Shown here piece by piece: positions 8,413-16,513 of a stretch of DNA of 33,726 nucleotides. The position numbers and the translations under genes were made by a program. Source of the DNA: RGIG3002 sp045546775 (lineage in GTDB: Bacteria; Bacillota; Clostridia; Lachnospirales; Lachnospiraceae). The DNA lies in the NCBI GenBank assembly GCA_045546775.1, contig JAZQDM010000083.1, forward strand, positions 1 to 33,726, written 5' to 3'. Numbering within the stretch: position 1 is the stretch's first letter; the number at the start of each line of letters is the position of its first letter. Under the pieces are notes generated by a model. The model was given only the letters and a program-made list of their open reading frames with translations. It was not told the origin of the DNA and did not search any database.

Positions 8413-10050
8413 ATGAAAAAGGGAATAAAATATTTAATTGTGGCAGTCGCTTTGCTGCTTGTAGCCGGTGTATATTACTATTTTGCGTTGCCGGCAATCA
8501 ATATCCATTCAGCCGGCTGCTGGATGTTTGTGATGTCGTTGGTTTTACTTGTGACAGCAATCTATACGATTCGCAAAATGTTCAAAGACAAGTCACTTGT
8601 GTTTGGCAGAAACGGCGTGGAAGTAGTTGGTTTTAAATTGGATAAAGTTCAAAAAGCACTTTTGGGCGTGTTTGCAGTTATCGTGGTTGTGTATTTTATC
8701 GGTTCGTTGCTTTCTTCGCCTATCGTAAATGCAAAGAAATACCAGCAGCTTTTGGAGGTGCAGGAAAGAGAATTTACGGTAGATATCCAGGAGGTGGATT
8801 ACACAACGATTCCGATTTTGGATAAAGATTCTGCCAGTCTTCTTGGTGACAGAAAAATGGGAAGTATGGTAGATATGGTATCCCAGTTCGAAGTGGCAAA
8901 CGATTATACGCAGATTAATTACAATGGAAAGCCGACCCGTGTTACACCACTTCGTTATGCAAATGAAATTAAATGGCTTACCAATCAGGCAGACGGTATT
9001 CCGGCCTATATCATGATAGATATGACGACACAGGATACGGAATGTGTGAAGTTGGAAGATAGTATCAAATATTCAAAGTACGAGTATTTTAACCGCAATC
9101 TTTACAGACATTTGCGTTTTAATTACCCCACTTATATTTTTGATGAACAGATTTTCTTTGAAATTGATGATGAAGGCACACCGTACTGGGTATGTCCGGT
9201 AAAGAAATTTAACATCGGCTTGTTCGGTGGACAGACGATTGGCAATGTAGTTTTGTGCAATGCCATGACCGGCGAATGTACGGATTATCCGATTGATGAA
9301 GTTCCGCAGTGGATTGATAAAGTGTATTCGGCAGAACTTTTGATGCAATTGTATGATTATTCCGGAACTTTGAAACACGGATTTTTCAACAGTGTTCTTG
9401 GACAGAAAGACTGTCTCCAGTCAACAAACGGATACAATTATATCGCTCTGGATGACGATGTATGGGTATATACCGGCGTTACTTCTGTCAGCGGTGACCA
9501 GTCAAACGTTGGCTTTGTGTTGATGAACCAGCGTACGATGGAAACACGCTATTACAAAATAGAAGGTGCGATAGAAGATTCGGCTATGTCTTCTGCGGAA
9601 GGTCAGGTACAGAACCTCGGTTATCAAGCGACATTCCCGCTTCTTATCAACATTGCCGGCGAACCTACGTATTTCATGGCTTTAAAAGACGATGCCGGTC
9701 TTGTGAAAAAATATGCCATGGTAAATGTGCAGAAATACCAGTGGGTTGCCATTGGTGATACGGTAAAAGAGTGTGAGAAGAATTACAAAGACCTTTTGGA
9801 TACAAACGGAATTGTGAGCGAGTCTGCAGGTGACTTGTTGTCAGTAAGCGGAAAAATTGCATCCATAGCACCGATTGTACTGGATGGAAACACACACTAT
9901 TATATTTGTTTGACAAACAGCGATGCTATTTTTGATATTGATATGTCAGACGAAAAATTAATCGGCATTGTAAAATATAATATTGGTGATACAATCACAC
10001 TTGACTATGTGGAAGGATACGGTTTGAACAGTGTCCGCACCATCAAATAA
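8413..10050 (+). CDS. Large membrane-anchored protein of unknown function
   Basis: 545 residues. Three hydrophobic segments lie in the first hundred residues (about 5-27, 35-53 and 80-102). A soluble domain of roughly 440 residues follows, probably outside the membrane given three passes and a Lys-rich start. That domain has recurring hydrophobic and aromatic strand-like segments (F-x-x-Y-P-T-Y-I-F, G-T-P-Y-W-V-C-P-V, Y-F-M-A-L-K-D) and several D-D-D-V-W-V-Y-T-like stretches. No catalytic motif is evident. I believe similar proteins occur widely in Lachnospiraceae and relatives, but I know no assigned function. The start is supported by CGGAGG about six bases upstream. It precedes the SGNH lipoprotein and acyltransferase genes in the same direction, which hints at an envelope role. 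Confidence 0.75.
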   Translation: MKKGIKYLIVAVALLLVAGVYYYFALPAINIHSAGCWMFVMSLVLLVTAIYTIRKMFKDKSLVFGRNGVEVVGFKLDKVQKALLGVFAVIVVVYFIGSLLSSPIVNAKKYQQLLEVQEREFTVDIQEVDYTTIPILDKDSASLLGDRKMGSMVDMVSQFEVANDYTQINYNGKPTRVTPLRYANEIKWLTNQADGIPAYIMIDMTTQDTECVKLEDSIKYSKYEYFNRNLYRHLRFNYPTYIFDEQIFFEIDDEGTPYWVCPVKKFNIGLFGGQTIGNVVLCNAMTGECTDYPIDEVPQWIDKVYSAELLMQLYDYSGTLKHGFFNSVLGQKDCLQSTNGYNYIALDDDVWVYTGVTSVSGDQSNVGFVLMNQRTMETRYYKIEGAIEDSAMSSAEGQVQNLGYQATFPLLINIAGEPTYFMALKDDAGLVKKYAMVNVQKYQWVAIGDTVKECEKNYKDLLDTNGIVSESAGDLLSVSGKIASIAPIVLDGNTHYYICLTNSDAIFDIDMSDEKLIGIVKYNIGDTITLDYVEGYGLNSVRTIK

Positions 10051-10116
10051 CAGTTAAGAAAAATTTAAGAAATGAGGGAAAAGGACCTTTTATGGTCTGG
10101 GAAAACAGAAGAAATC

Positions 10117-11136
10117 ATGAACAGATTATGGAAAAAAACATGTATTTTGTTTCTGCTTGTATGTTTGTTTTTGACCGGTTGCGGGAGAGTAAAAGAAACG
10201 GCGCAGAGTCAGGAAAATAGCACTGTTTCGGAGACAGAAAGCGTTTCCGAAACAGCAACGGAAACAGAGGATGAGAGTTCTGTTTCGGAAGATTCTTCAG
10301 AAAGTGAAATCGTGGAATCGGAGTCGGAAACAGTGTCGGAAATGGCGACGGATTTGGTAGAAGCAGAAGAAACGACAGTTGAAGAAGTTGAAAAAATAGA
10401 GTATACTGTAACGCAGGTGGAAGAAGTAAGCATGTATGCAACCAATGCGGTAAATGTGCGCCAAGGACCGTCTACCGATTTCGAACGGGTAGGATCACTG
10501 GGATATGGACAAGAAGTCACAGTGACAGGAGAAGCGTCTACCGGATGGTATGAGATTGCCTACAAAGAAGGAAAGGCTTTTGTAAGTAATAATTACTTGC
10601 AAAGTGAACCTGTTCCGGCTGCTCCTTCAAATAGTGCTTCGGTAAGTGCAACTAATATTATTCTTATCGGAGACTCCAGAATGGCGGAAATGAAAAATTG
10701 TGTAGGAGAAAATTCCTGCATATGGATTGCAGAACACGCAAAAGGGATTAAATGGTTTGTGAGTGACGCAGTACCCGCTGCTGACCCATATATTACACAA
10801 GGGTCAAAAATAATTATTAACCTCGGAGCGAATGATCCGGCAAAGATTGATACGTACATCTATACACTCAATGAAGTGGTTGCGGACTGGACAAGCAGAG
10901 GTGCTATTGTCTATTATGCGACAGTAGGACCGTGCAACCAAAATCCATACCATACAAACGAAGAGGCTGTAAACTTTAATGCGGCTCTTATGAATGGTGT
11001 GGGAGGCGTACACTGGATTGATTTGTATAGCTATCTTGTGAATAACGGATTCGCTACAAGAGAAGATGATGGTTTTCATTATGATACACCGACTTATGGT
11101 GCGATTTATGCGTATTATATGAGTTGTATCAGATAG
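10117..11136 (+). CDS. Lipoprotein with bacterial SH3 and SGNH-hydrolase domains
   Basis: 339 residues. The N-terminus is a classic lipoprotein signal with lipobox L-T-G-C and lipidated Cys22; this decides the start at 10117 over an upstream in-frame ATG at 10072 that would put 15 polar residues before it. Residues about 30-95 are a Ser/Glu/Thr-rich linker. An SH3b domain spans about 108-163 (N-V-R-Q-G-P-S and G-W-Y-E-I), typical of peptidoglycan or envelope binding. From about 180 an SGNH fold shows G-D-S (Ser187), G-x-N-D (237-240) and D-x-x-H (Asp318, His321), so the Ser-His-Asp triad looks intact. This suggests acyl transfer or deacylation on an envelope glycan. The acyltransferase gene follows 73 bases later and may supply acyl groups. 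Ribosome binding is weak (AGAAG, spacing 6). Confidence 0.85.
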   Translation: MNRLWKKTCILFLLVCLFLTGCGRVKETAQSQENSTVSETESVSETATETEDESSVSEDSSESEIVESESETVSEMATDLVEAEETTVEEVEKIEYTVTQVEEVSMYATNAVNVRQGPSTDFERVGSLGYGQEVTVTGEASTGWYEIAYKEGKAFVSNNYLQSEPVPAAPSNSASVSATNIILIGDSRMAEMKNCVGENSCIWIAEHAKGIKWFVSDAVPAADPYITQGSKIIINLGANDPAKIDTYIYTLNEVVADWTSRGAIVYYATVGPCNQNPYHTNEEAVNFNAALMNGVGGVHWIDLYSYLVNNGFATREDDGFHYDTPTYGAIYAYYMSCIR

Positions 11137-11209
11137 AAGATGTCATAGCTTAAAAAAGCAAAGTTGTTTCTGCATTCCTAATTTTCTAGAAAATGGAGGA
11201 AGCAGAAAA

Positions 11210-12220
11210 ATGAATAAACTGGCAGGATTACAAGTTTTGCGTGTCATAGCGTGTCTTGGTGTGTTTGTGTGCCATTTGGGCGGTCAACTTGAACTTACGG
11301 GGATAGCACATCAGATTACGAATTTTGGCGCAAGAGGAGTTTACTTGTTTTTTATATTGAGTGGTTTCTTTGGATTTCGTTCGAAAGAACTGGAAAATCC
11401 CAACCGTAAACAGGGATGTTTGCAATATTGGGTAAAACGCGCGTTCAAAATTTTGCCACTTTATTATGCGGTAATTGTTTATAATTTTGTTTTGTACGAA
11501 TTTATTTTGAAAAGTGTTCCGGTTGATTCCAGTGGAATCGGTTGGCCGCGATATTTCTTTTTTATTAGCACGTCCATTCCGGCGGACAAGAACTTTTGGG
11601 TAAATTTGTGTTCCACTTGGACGATTAGCATTTTTGTATTGTTTTATTTGCTTGTGCCATTGATGAAAAAATATATTACGTCATTGCGGAGAGCGGCTGT
11701 TCTTTGGGGCGTACTTTATATCATACAGTTTGTGTGTCTTGGCAGGGTAATCTATGCACAACCGGTGTTTTATTTACACTATTTTGTGCTGGGAATTATT
11801 TTTTATTATGCGGAAGAAGAACACAAGGTGCGGGAGACACTGATTGGTGCAGTGGCATTTGTGCTTGGCAGTATTGCAATCAATCATACGTTGACACATC
11901 AAGCGTGTGCCATGCTGTTTCTTGTGTTGATTATGATGGCAAAAGAGTTGCCGGTAACAAACGAAAAAGTACAAAAAGTGATTCACGTATTTGATTCGTA
12001 TTCGTATACAATTTATTTGGCTCATGCTGTTGTAATGGATGGTATTGAGATGTTGCGAAATCGGATAGGGTTATCAAGAGGAATCATTTTGCTGATTGGA
12101 ATTGTAGTTACGATAGCAGGGTGTTTTGTCGTACATCGCTTAATTGAAAAACCATTTGAAAAGGTAGGAGAGCGTTGCCTTCATAAAATGAAAAAAAGCG
12201 CCCGGTCTCTTGACAAATAA
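11210..12220 (+). CDS. Acyltransferase 3 family membrane protein (O-acyltransferase)
   Basis: A 336-residue polytopic protein with about ten hydrophobic segments. Family 3 acyltransferase features are visible: a C-H-L-G near residue 22 in the first membrane segment, where the family's essential His lies; F-F-I-L-S-G-F-F-G; the R-x-x-x-I-L-P-L-Y-Y motif near residue 80; and a late Y-T-I-Y-L-A-H. Such proteins move acyl groups, usually acetyl, across the membrane onto cell-surface sugars. The ribosome binding site GGAGGAAG is strong. The gene lies just after an SGNH lipoprotein, and in OatA-like enzymes the same two domains are fused, so the pair likely works together. The substrate is unknown. 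The last codons contain the -35 box of the leuS promoter. Confidence 0.88.
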   Translation: MNKLAGLQVLRVIACLGVFVCHLGGQLELTGIAHQITNFGARGVYLFFILSGFFGFRSKELENPNRKQGCLQYWVKRAFKILPLYYAVIVYNFVLYEFILKSVPVDSSGIGWPRYFFFISTSIPADKNFWVNLCSTWTISIFVLFYLLVPLMKKYITSLRRAAVLWGVLYIIQFVCLGRVIYAQPVFYLHYFVLGIIFYYAEEEHKVRETLIGAVAFVLGSIAINHTLTHQACAMLFLVLIMMAKELPVTNEKVQKVIHVFDSYSYTIYLAHAVVMDGIEMLRNRIGLSRGIILLIGIVVTIAGCFVVHRLIEKPFEKVGERCLHKMKKSARSLDK

Positions 12221-12238
12221 GTGGATTGTCGTTACAAT
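12210..12238 (+). promoter_or_regulatory. Sigma-A type promoter of leuS
   Basis: TTGACA, 17 bases, TACAAT. The perfect -35 box lies inside the last three codons of the acyltransferase gene. The transcript would start near 12245 and enter the T-box leader. Confidence 0.8.
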
Positions 12239-12261
12239 TATTCACAGTTGTGAATAAAGCA

Positions 12262-12507
12262 AAGACATGGATGAGGAGTATTAAAAGCCTTACTTTTTCA
12301 GAGAGCTGCCGTTTGGTGTGAGGCAGTAAAGGAAGCTTCCAACTCGCCTCGGAGTTCCTTGAGGGAAAGTTACAAAGTCGTTTTGTGACCGGTAGTTTAA
12401 GGCGGGAGTTCCCGTTACAGAATGAATGAGTGCACAGTGCATGCTGTGAATTAGAGTGGTACCACGGAATGTAAGCCCTTTCGTCTCTAACATGAGATGA
12501 AAGGGCT
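12262..12507 (+). promoter_or_regulatory. T-box leader (leucyl-tRNA responsive) controlling leuS
   Basis: Stem I starts near 12271 with the G-A-G-G-A-G-T-A element and has a distal CTGCC/GGCAG hairpin at 12306-12326. A CTC leucine codon at 12343-12345 is the best specifier candidate. The T-box core GAGTGGTACCACGG is at 12454-12467; its TGGT would pair with the ACCA end of uncharged tRNA-Leu. The competing terminator is a 14 bp stem at 12474-12487 / 12494-12507 followed by ATTTT. Uncharged tRNA-Leu should stabilise the antiterminator and allow leuS transcription. The leader fills the gap between the two genes. The T-box is very clear; the exact specifier is less so. Confidence 0.93.
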
Positions 12508-12538
12508 ATTTTGATGAAAGAAAAGAGGAGAAAGAAAA

Positions 12539-14950
12539 ATGGCAGAACCGTACAATCACAGAGAACTGGAAGAAAAATGGCAGGCTGTCTGGGACAATGA
12601 AAAAGCATTTGCCACTTCCAATGATTATTCCAAACCGAAATATTATGCGCTTGTAGAGTTTCCATATCCGTCAGGACAGGGACTTCACGTAGGTCATCCG
12701 AGACCGTATACCGCGCTTGATATTGTATCCAGAAAAAGAAGAATGCAAGGATACAATGTACTTTATCCGATGGGCTGGGATGCATTTGGTCTTCCGACTG
12801 AAAACTATGCAATCCAAAATCATATTCATCCGAAGGTTGTAACAAAAAATAACGTGGAGCGTTTCAAAAAACAGCTTCATTCCTTAGGTTACTCTTTCGA
12901 CTGGGACAGAGAAATCAATACAACCGATTCTGAGTATTACAAATGGACACAGTGGATTTTCCTTAAATTGTTTAAGGCAGGTCTTGCATACAAGAGCGAA
13001 ATGCCGATTAACTGGTGTACTTCCTGTAAAGTAGGTCTTGCAAACGAAGAAGTAGTAAACGGTGTTTGTGAGCGTTGTGGTGCAGAAGTTGTGCGTAAAG
13101 TTAAGAGCCAGTGGATGTTAAAGATTACAGAATACGCAGACAAATTGATTCAGGATTTGGACAGCGTAGACTATATTGAAAGAGTAAAAGTATCCCAGAA
13201 AAACTGGATTGGTAAATCCGAAGGTGCAGAGGTGGATTTCTGCATTAGTGGAAAAGAAGATAAACTTCGCGTTTACACTACAAGACCGGATACGTTGTTC
13301 GGTGCAACTTATATGGTTGTTTCTCCGGAACATCCGATTATTGACAAATACAAAGACGAAATCGGTAACTGGGACGAAATCGTTGCATACCGTGAGATGG
13401 CAAGCAAAAAATCTGATTTTGAACGTACAGAACTTGCAAAAGACAAAACAGGTGTGCAGATTGACGGACTTCGTGCAGTGAACCCGGTAAACGGAAAAGA
13501 AATTCCGATTTGGATTTCTGACTATGTACTTATGACTTACGGAACAGGTGCTATTATGGCAGTTCCGGCCCATGATGAGAGAGACTGGGATTTTGCAAAG
13601 AAATTTAATCTTCCGATCATTGAAGTTGTTGCAGGAAGCCCTGTAAGCGTGCAGGAAGCGGTGTTTACGGATGTTGCGACAGGTACTTTAGTAAATTCTG
13701 ATTTCTTGGACGGTTTGAGTGTTGCGGATGCAAAGAAAAAAATTATTGCATTTTTGGAAGAAAAAGGCATCGGTACAAAGAAAACAAACTTCAAACTCAG
13801 AGACTGGGTATTTTCCAGACAGCGTTACTGGGGTGAGCCGATTCCGATTGTACAGTGTGACAAATGCGGATATGTGCCGATTGATGAGAGTGAACTTCCG
13901 TTAGAACTTCCGGAAGTAGAGAGCTATATGCCGACAGACAACGGAGAATCACCGCTTGCTGCCATGACAGACTGGGTAAATACAACATGTCCTTGCTGTG
14001 GTGGTCCTGCAAAACGTGAGACCGATACTATGCCGCAGTGGGCAGGTTCTTCTTGGTATTTCTTAAGATACACAGACCCGACAAATACAGAAGCACTTGC
14101 AAGCAAAGAAGCATTGGAATACTGGTTGCCGGTTGACTGGTACAACGGTGGTATGGAGCATACAACACTGCACTTGTTGTACTCCCGTTTCTGGCATAAA
14201 TTCCTCTATGATGAAAAGGTAGTTCCTTGTCCGGAACCGTACCAGAAGAGAACTTCTCATGGTATGATTTTAGGTTCTAACGGCGAGAAAATGTCCAAAT
14301 CAAGAGGTAATGTAGTAAATCCGGATGAAATCGTTATGGATTACGGTGCAGATACACTTCGTACGTATGAGATGTTTATCGGTGCGTTTGACTTAAGTGC
14401 ATCCTGGTCTGAGGATGGTGTAAAAGGCTGTCGCAGATTTTTGGAAAGAGTATGGAAACTGCAGGATATTCTTGTGGACGGAGATGCATATTCCAAAGAT
14501 ATGGAAACAAAGATGCATCAGACAATTAAGAAAGTAAGCACAGATTTTGAAAACTTGAAATACAACACAGCTATCGCAGCTATGATGTCTCTTGTAAATG
14601 ATTTCTACAAAAAGAACGAAGTGAACAAAGAAGAGTTCCGAATTCTTCTTACTCTTTTAAATCCGGTTGCTCCGCACATCACAGAAGAGTTGTGGAACAG
14701 AATCGGTATGGAGGGCAGAGTTTACCAGACAACATGGCCGGAATACGAGGAAGCAAAAACAGTAGAATCTACTGTAGAAATTGCGGTTCAGATTAATGGT
14801 AAAATCCGCGCTACTATCAACATTCCGAAAGATATGGACAAAGATGCAGCTATCGCAGCCGGAAAAGAGGCTCTCGGCGATAAACTTACCGGAACTATCG
14901 TAAAAGAAATTTATGTACCGGGCCGTATCATCAATATTGTTGCGAAATAG
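12539..14950 (+). CDS. leuS: Leucyl-tRNA synthetase
   Basis: Attaches leucine to tRNA-Leu using ATP, in the cytoplasm. At 803 residues it has the usual bacterial length. The class I HIGH motif appears as HVGH (50-53) within F-P-Y-P-S-G-Q-G-L-H, and KMSKS is exact at 584-588. Cysteine pairs C-T-S-C...C-E-R-C (about 160-180) and others near 440 and 480 look like zinc-binding knots. The CP1 editing insertion lies between about 220 and 420 with T-T-R-P-D-T-L-F-G-A and an A-H-D-E-R-D motif, so proofreading appears intact. The anticodon-binding and C-terminal regions are present. GAGGAG precedes the ATG. It is monocistronic, between a T-box leader and a terminator. Confidence 0.98.
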   Translation: MAEPYNHRELEEKWQAVWDNEKAFATSNDYSKPKYYALVEFPYPSGQGLHVGHPRPYTALDIVSRKRRMQGYNVLYPMGWDAFGLPTENYAIQNHIHPKVVTKNNVERFKKQLHSLGYSFDWDREINTTDSEYYKWTQWIFLKLFKAGLAYKSEMPINWCTSCKVGLANEEVVNGVCERCGAEVVRKVKSQWMLKITEYADKLIQDLDSVDYIERVKVSQKNWIGKSEGAEVDFCISGKEDKLRVYTTRPDTLFGATYMVVSPEHPIIDKYKDEIGNWDEIVAYREMASKKSDFERTELAKDKTGVQIDGLRAVNPVNGKEIPIWISDYVLMTYGTGAIMAVPAHDERDWDFAKKFNLPIIEVVAGSPVSVQEAVFTDVATGTLVNSDFLDGLSVADAKKKIIAFLEEKGIGTKKTNFKLRDWVFSRQRYWGEPIPIVQCDKCGYVPIDESELPLELPEVESYMPTDNGESPLAAMTDWVNTTCPCCGGPAKRETDTMPQWAGSSWYFLRYTDPTNTEALASKEALEYWLPVDWYNGGMEHTTLHLLYSRFWHKFLYDEKVVPCPEPYQKRTSHGMILGSNGEKMSKSRGNVVNPDEIVMDYGADTLRTYEMFIGAFDLSASWSEDGVKGCRRFLERVWKLQDILVDGDAYSKDMETKMHQTIKKVSTDFENLKYNTAIAAMMSLVNDFYKKNEVNKEEFRILLTLLNPVAPHITEELWNRIGMEGRVYQTTWPEYEEAKTVESTVEIAVQINGKIRATINIPKDMDKDAAIAAGKEALGDKLTGTIVKEIYVPGRIINIVAK

Positions 14951-14970
14951 ACGTAAAAACAAGACATAAG

Positions 14971-15004
14971 AAAACCCGGACGTTTCAAGGAACGTTCGGG
15001 TTTT
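14971..15004. terminator. Bidirectional terminator between leuS and tmcAL
   Basis: A 14 bp stem (AAAACCCGGACGTT / AACGTTCGGGTTTT, one wobble pair) with a TCAAGG loop. The A and T runs at its ends let it serve leuS (+) and the convergent tmcAL (-), whose stop is at 15015. Confidence 0.88.
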
Positions 15005-15014
15005 GTTTTGCATG

Positions 15015-16259
15015 TTATCGTACTTTCACAATTTGTCTGCGGTATTCGTTTGGCAACACAGTGCGATATTTGTGCGTGGATACAGAATCGTATACGTGCG
15101 CTGCAAAAATATCATTTTCCAACATTTCTTTTGCCGGTGCACAGTCGCCAAGTATGCTGTCGGCGTCCGCCATTTTGGAGAGAAGCGGAACAGTAGCATG
15201 CTGTTTGATCTCACTGAGCAAATCTGTGGAAGATTGTTTGAAGCCGAGTATTCGTGCATAGTAAACAAAATCGTCACGGATAAATTGTTCCAGACTTTTC
15301 TTTTTCATGTCTAACAAAATGTGTGTCAGACAGCGGCTGATGCGGGCATAAGTCATGTCTTTTGATTTGAGCAGTTCGCAAAAATCTTTAAAGCAGGTAA
15401 ATTGTTCCAGATTTTTTAATATTTTATCGGACAGATCCTCGGTTATGTCTACAAAATCGGTATAGCCGTCTTTTTGATTTTCCAAAAGTTTGTATTTCAG
15501 TGCGAGAGATAAATCTTGCTGAAAAACCGGATAGTTTACATGGAAATGGTCTTCCATAATCTGGAATACATTGACCGGAACCTGGTTGGCAATGAGCAAC
15601 AGGTTGTCCATGTGCTCCAAAGATTGCCGGATGGCAATGGCAGAGCTTTTGTTTTGCAATAAACGGGTGTCGTGGTAATCACTGCCTACCCGCAAATTTG
15701 TCAAAGGTTTGATGGAACTTTTGCGGCGAAGCAGGGCTTTGATGTATTCAATTCCCAAAATATTATTTGGCGAATTGAGTGCATCAATATGCTCGGCAAG
15801 CTCTTTGTATACAAAGGTAAGTGCGTTGTTGCGGGCAACCGGAAAAGACAAGCCGTCTTTTAAGTTGTGGCGCAATGCTTCGGAAAACTCCGGAGATTCT
15901 TCGGACAGTACGTTTGCAAAACGGGTCAGAACGGAAATGTCACCACTTTCGCTACCGAAACAGACGTGGTCCACTACACCCAGACGATCTAACAGGGCAA
16001 TCGCACCGGAAGCAAAGTTTTCTGCACTGCTTACCGCATAATAAGCCGGAAGTTCAAGCACAAGGTCAGCCCCGTTTAACAGTGCCATTTTTGCACGGGA
16101 ATATTTATCAATCAGTGCCGGGGTGCCGCGTTGCACGAAATTGCCACTCATTACCACAATGCAATAATCGGAGCCGGTTAATTCTTTTACTTTATCCAAA
16201 TGAAATTTATGACCGTTATGAAATGGGTTGTATTCTGCAATTATGCCTGTAACCTTCAT
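15015..16259 (-). CDS. tmcAL: tRNA(Met) cytidine acetate ligase (YlbM/TmcAL family)
   Basis: In Bacillus subtilis this family uses acetate and ATP to form N4-acetylcytidine at the wobble position of elongator tRNA-Met. The 414-residue length matches. The N-terminus is diagnostic: G-I-I-A-E-Y-N-P-F-H-N-G-H, with the nucleotidyltransferase HxGH at 14-17, followed by V-V-M-S-G-N-F-V-Q-R-G and D-K-Y-x-R-A. Further on come G-A-D-L-V-L-E-L-P and a G-S-E-S-G-D motif. GGAGGG lies six bases before the ATG. It stands alone, divergent from pta-ackA; since acetate kinase and this enzyme both handle acetate, the adjacency is suggestive but unproven. Older databases call it a nucleotidyltransferase. Confidence 0.93.
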   Translation of the reverse strand: MKVTGIIAEYNPFHNGHKFHLDKVKELTGSDYCIVVMSGNFVQRGTPALIDKYSRAKMALLNGADLVLELPAYYAVSSAENFASGAIALLDRLGVVDHVCFGSESGDISVLTRFANVLSEESPEFSEALRHNLKDGLSFPVARNNALTFVYKELAEHIDALNSPNNILGIEYIKALLRRKSSIKPLTNLRVGSDYHDTRLLQNKSSAIAIRQSLEHMDNLLLIANQVPVNVFQIMEDHFHVNYPVFQQDLSLALKYKLLENQKDGYTDFVDITEDLSDKILKNLEQFTCFKDFCELLKSKDMTYARISRCLTHILLDMKKKSLEQFIRDDFVYYARILGFKQSSTDLLSEIKQHATVPLLSKMADADSILGDCAPAKEMLENDIFAAHVYDSVSTHKYRTVLPNEYRRQIVKVR

Positions 16260-16286
16260 GTTAATCCCTCCCCGGTTTTAAAAACT

Positions 16287-16398
16287 ATTGTACAAATTTC
16301 TATTTTTATAAAACAAAATTCACAATATATCTTATAACAATAGTTTATCATTGTTTTTTATTTGATACAATGCAAAATTGTATTCAAATTTGCACAAT
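16287..16398. promoter_or_regulatory. Cluster of ACAAT/ATTGT half-sites between tmcAL and pta
   Basis: Seven ACAAT or ATTGT pentamers lie at 16287, 16322, 16337, 16350, 16367, 16377 and 16394. Some pair as inverted repeats: TTGTACAA at 16288-16295, and ATACAAT/ATTGTAT around GCAAA. This is denser than AT-rich composition alone would give and sits directly upstream of the pta promoter, as an operator would. No regulator can be named. Confidence 0.3.
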
Positions 16399-16415
16399 GT
16401 AGGCTAGGTTTCGTG

Positions 16416-16444
16416 TTGATGAAAAAAATTTTTTCGTTTATAAT
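16416..16444 (+). promoter_or_regulatory. Sigma-A type promoter of pta-ackA
   Basis: TTGATG, a 17-base spacer made largely of an A run then a T run, and a perfect TATAAT. The A/T tracts may bend the DNA. The start of pta is about 70 bases downstream. Confidence 0.8.
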
Positions 16445-16513
16445 AACAGTAGATTATGGAACGTTACAAACTAATATAAAATGTTGAAAAAAACGGAAGG
16501 AGTACCGGGGATT

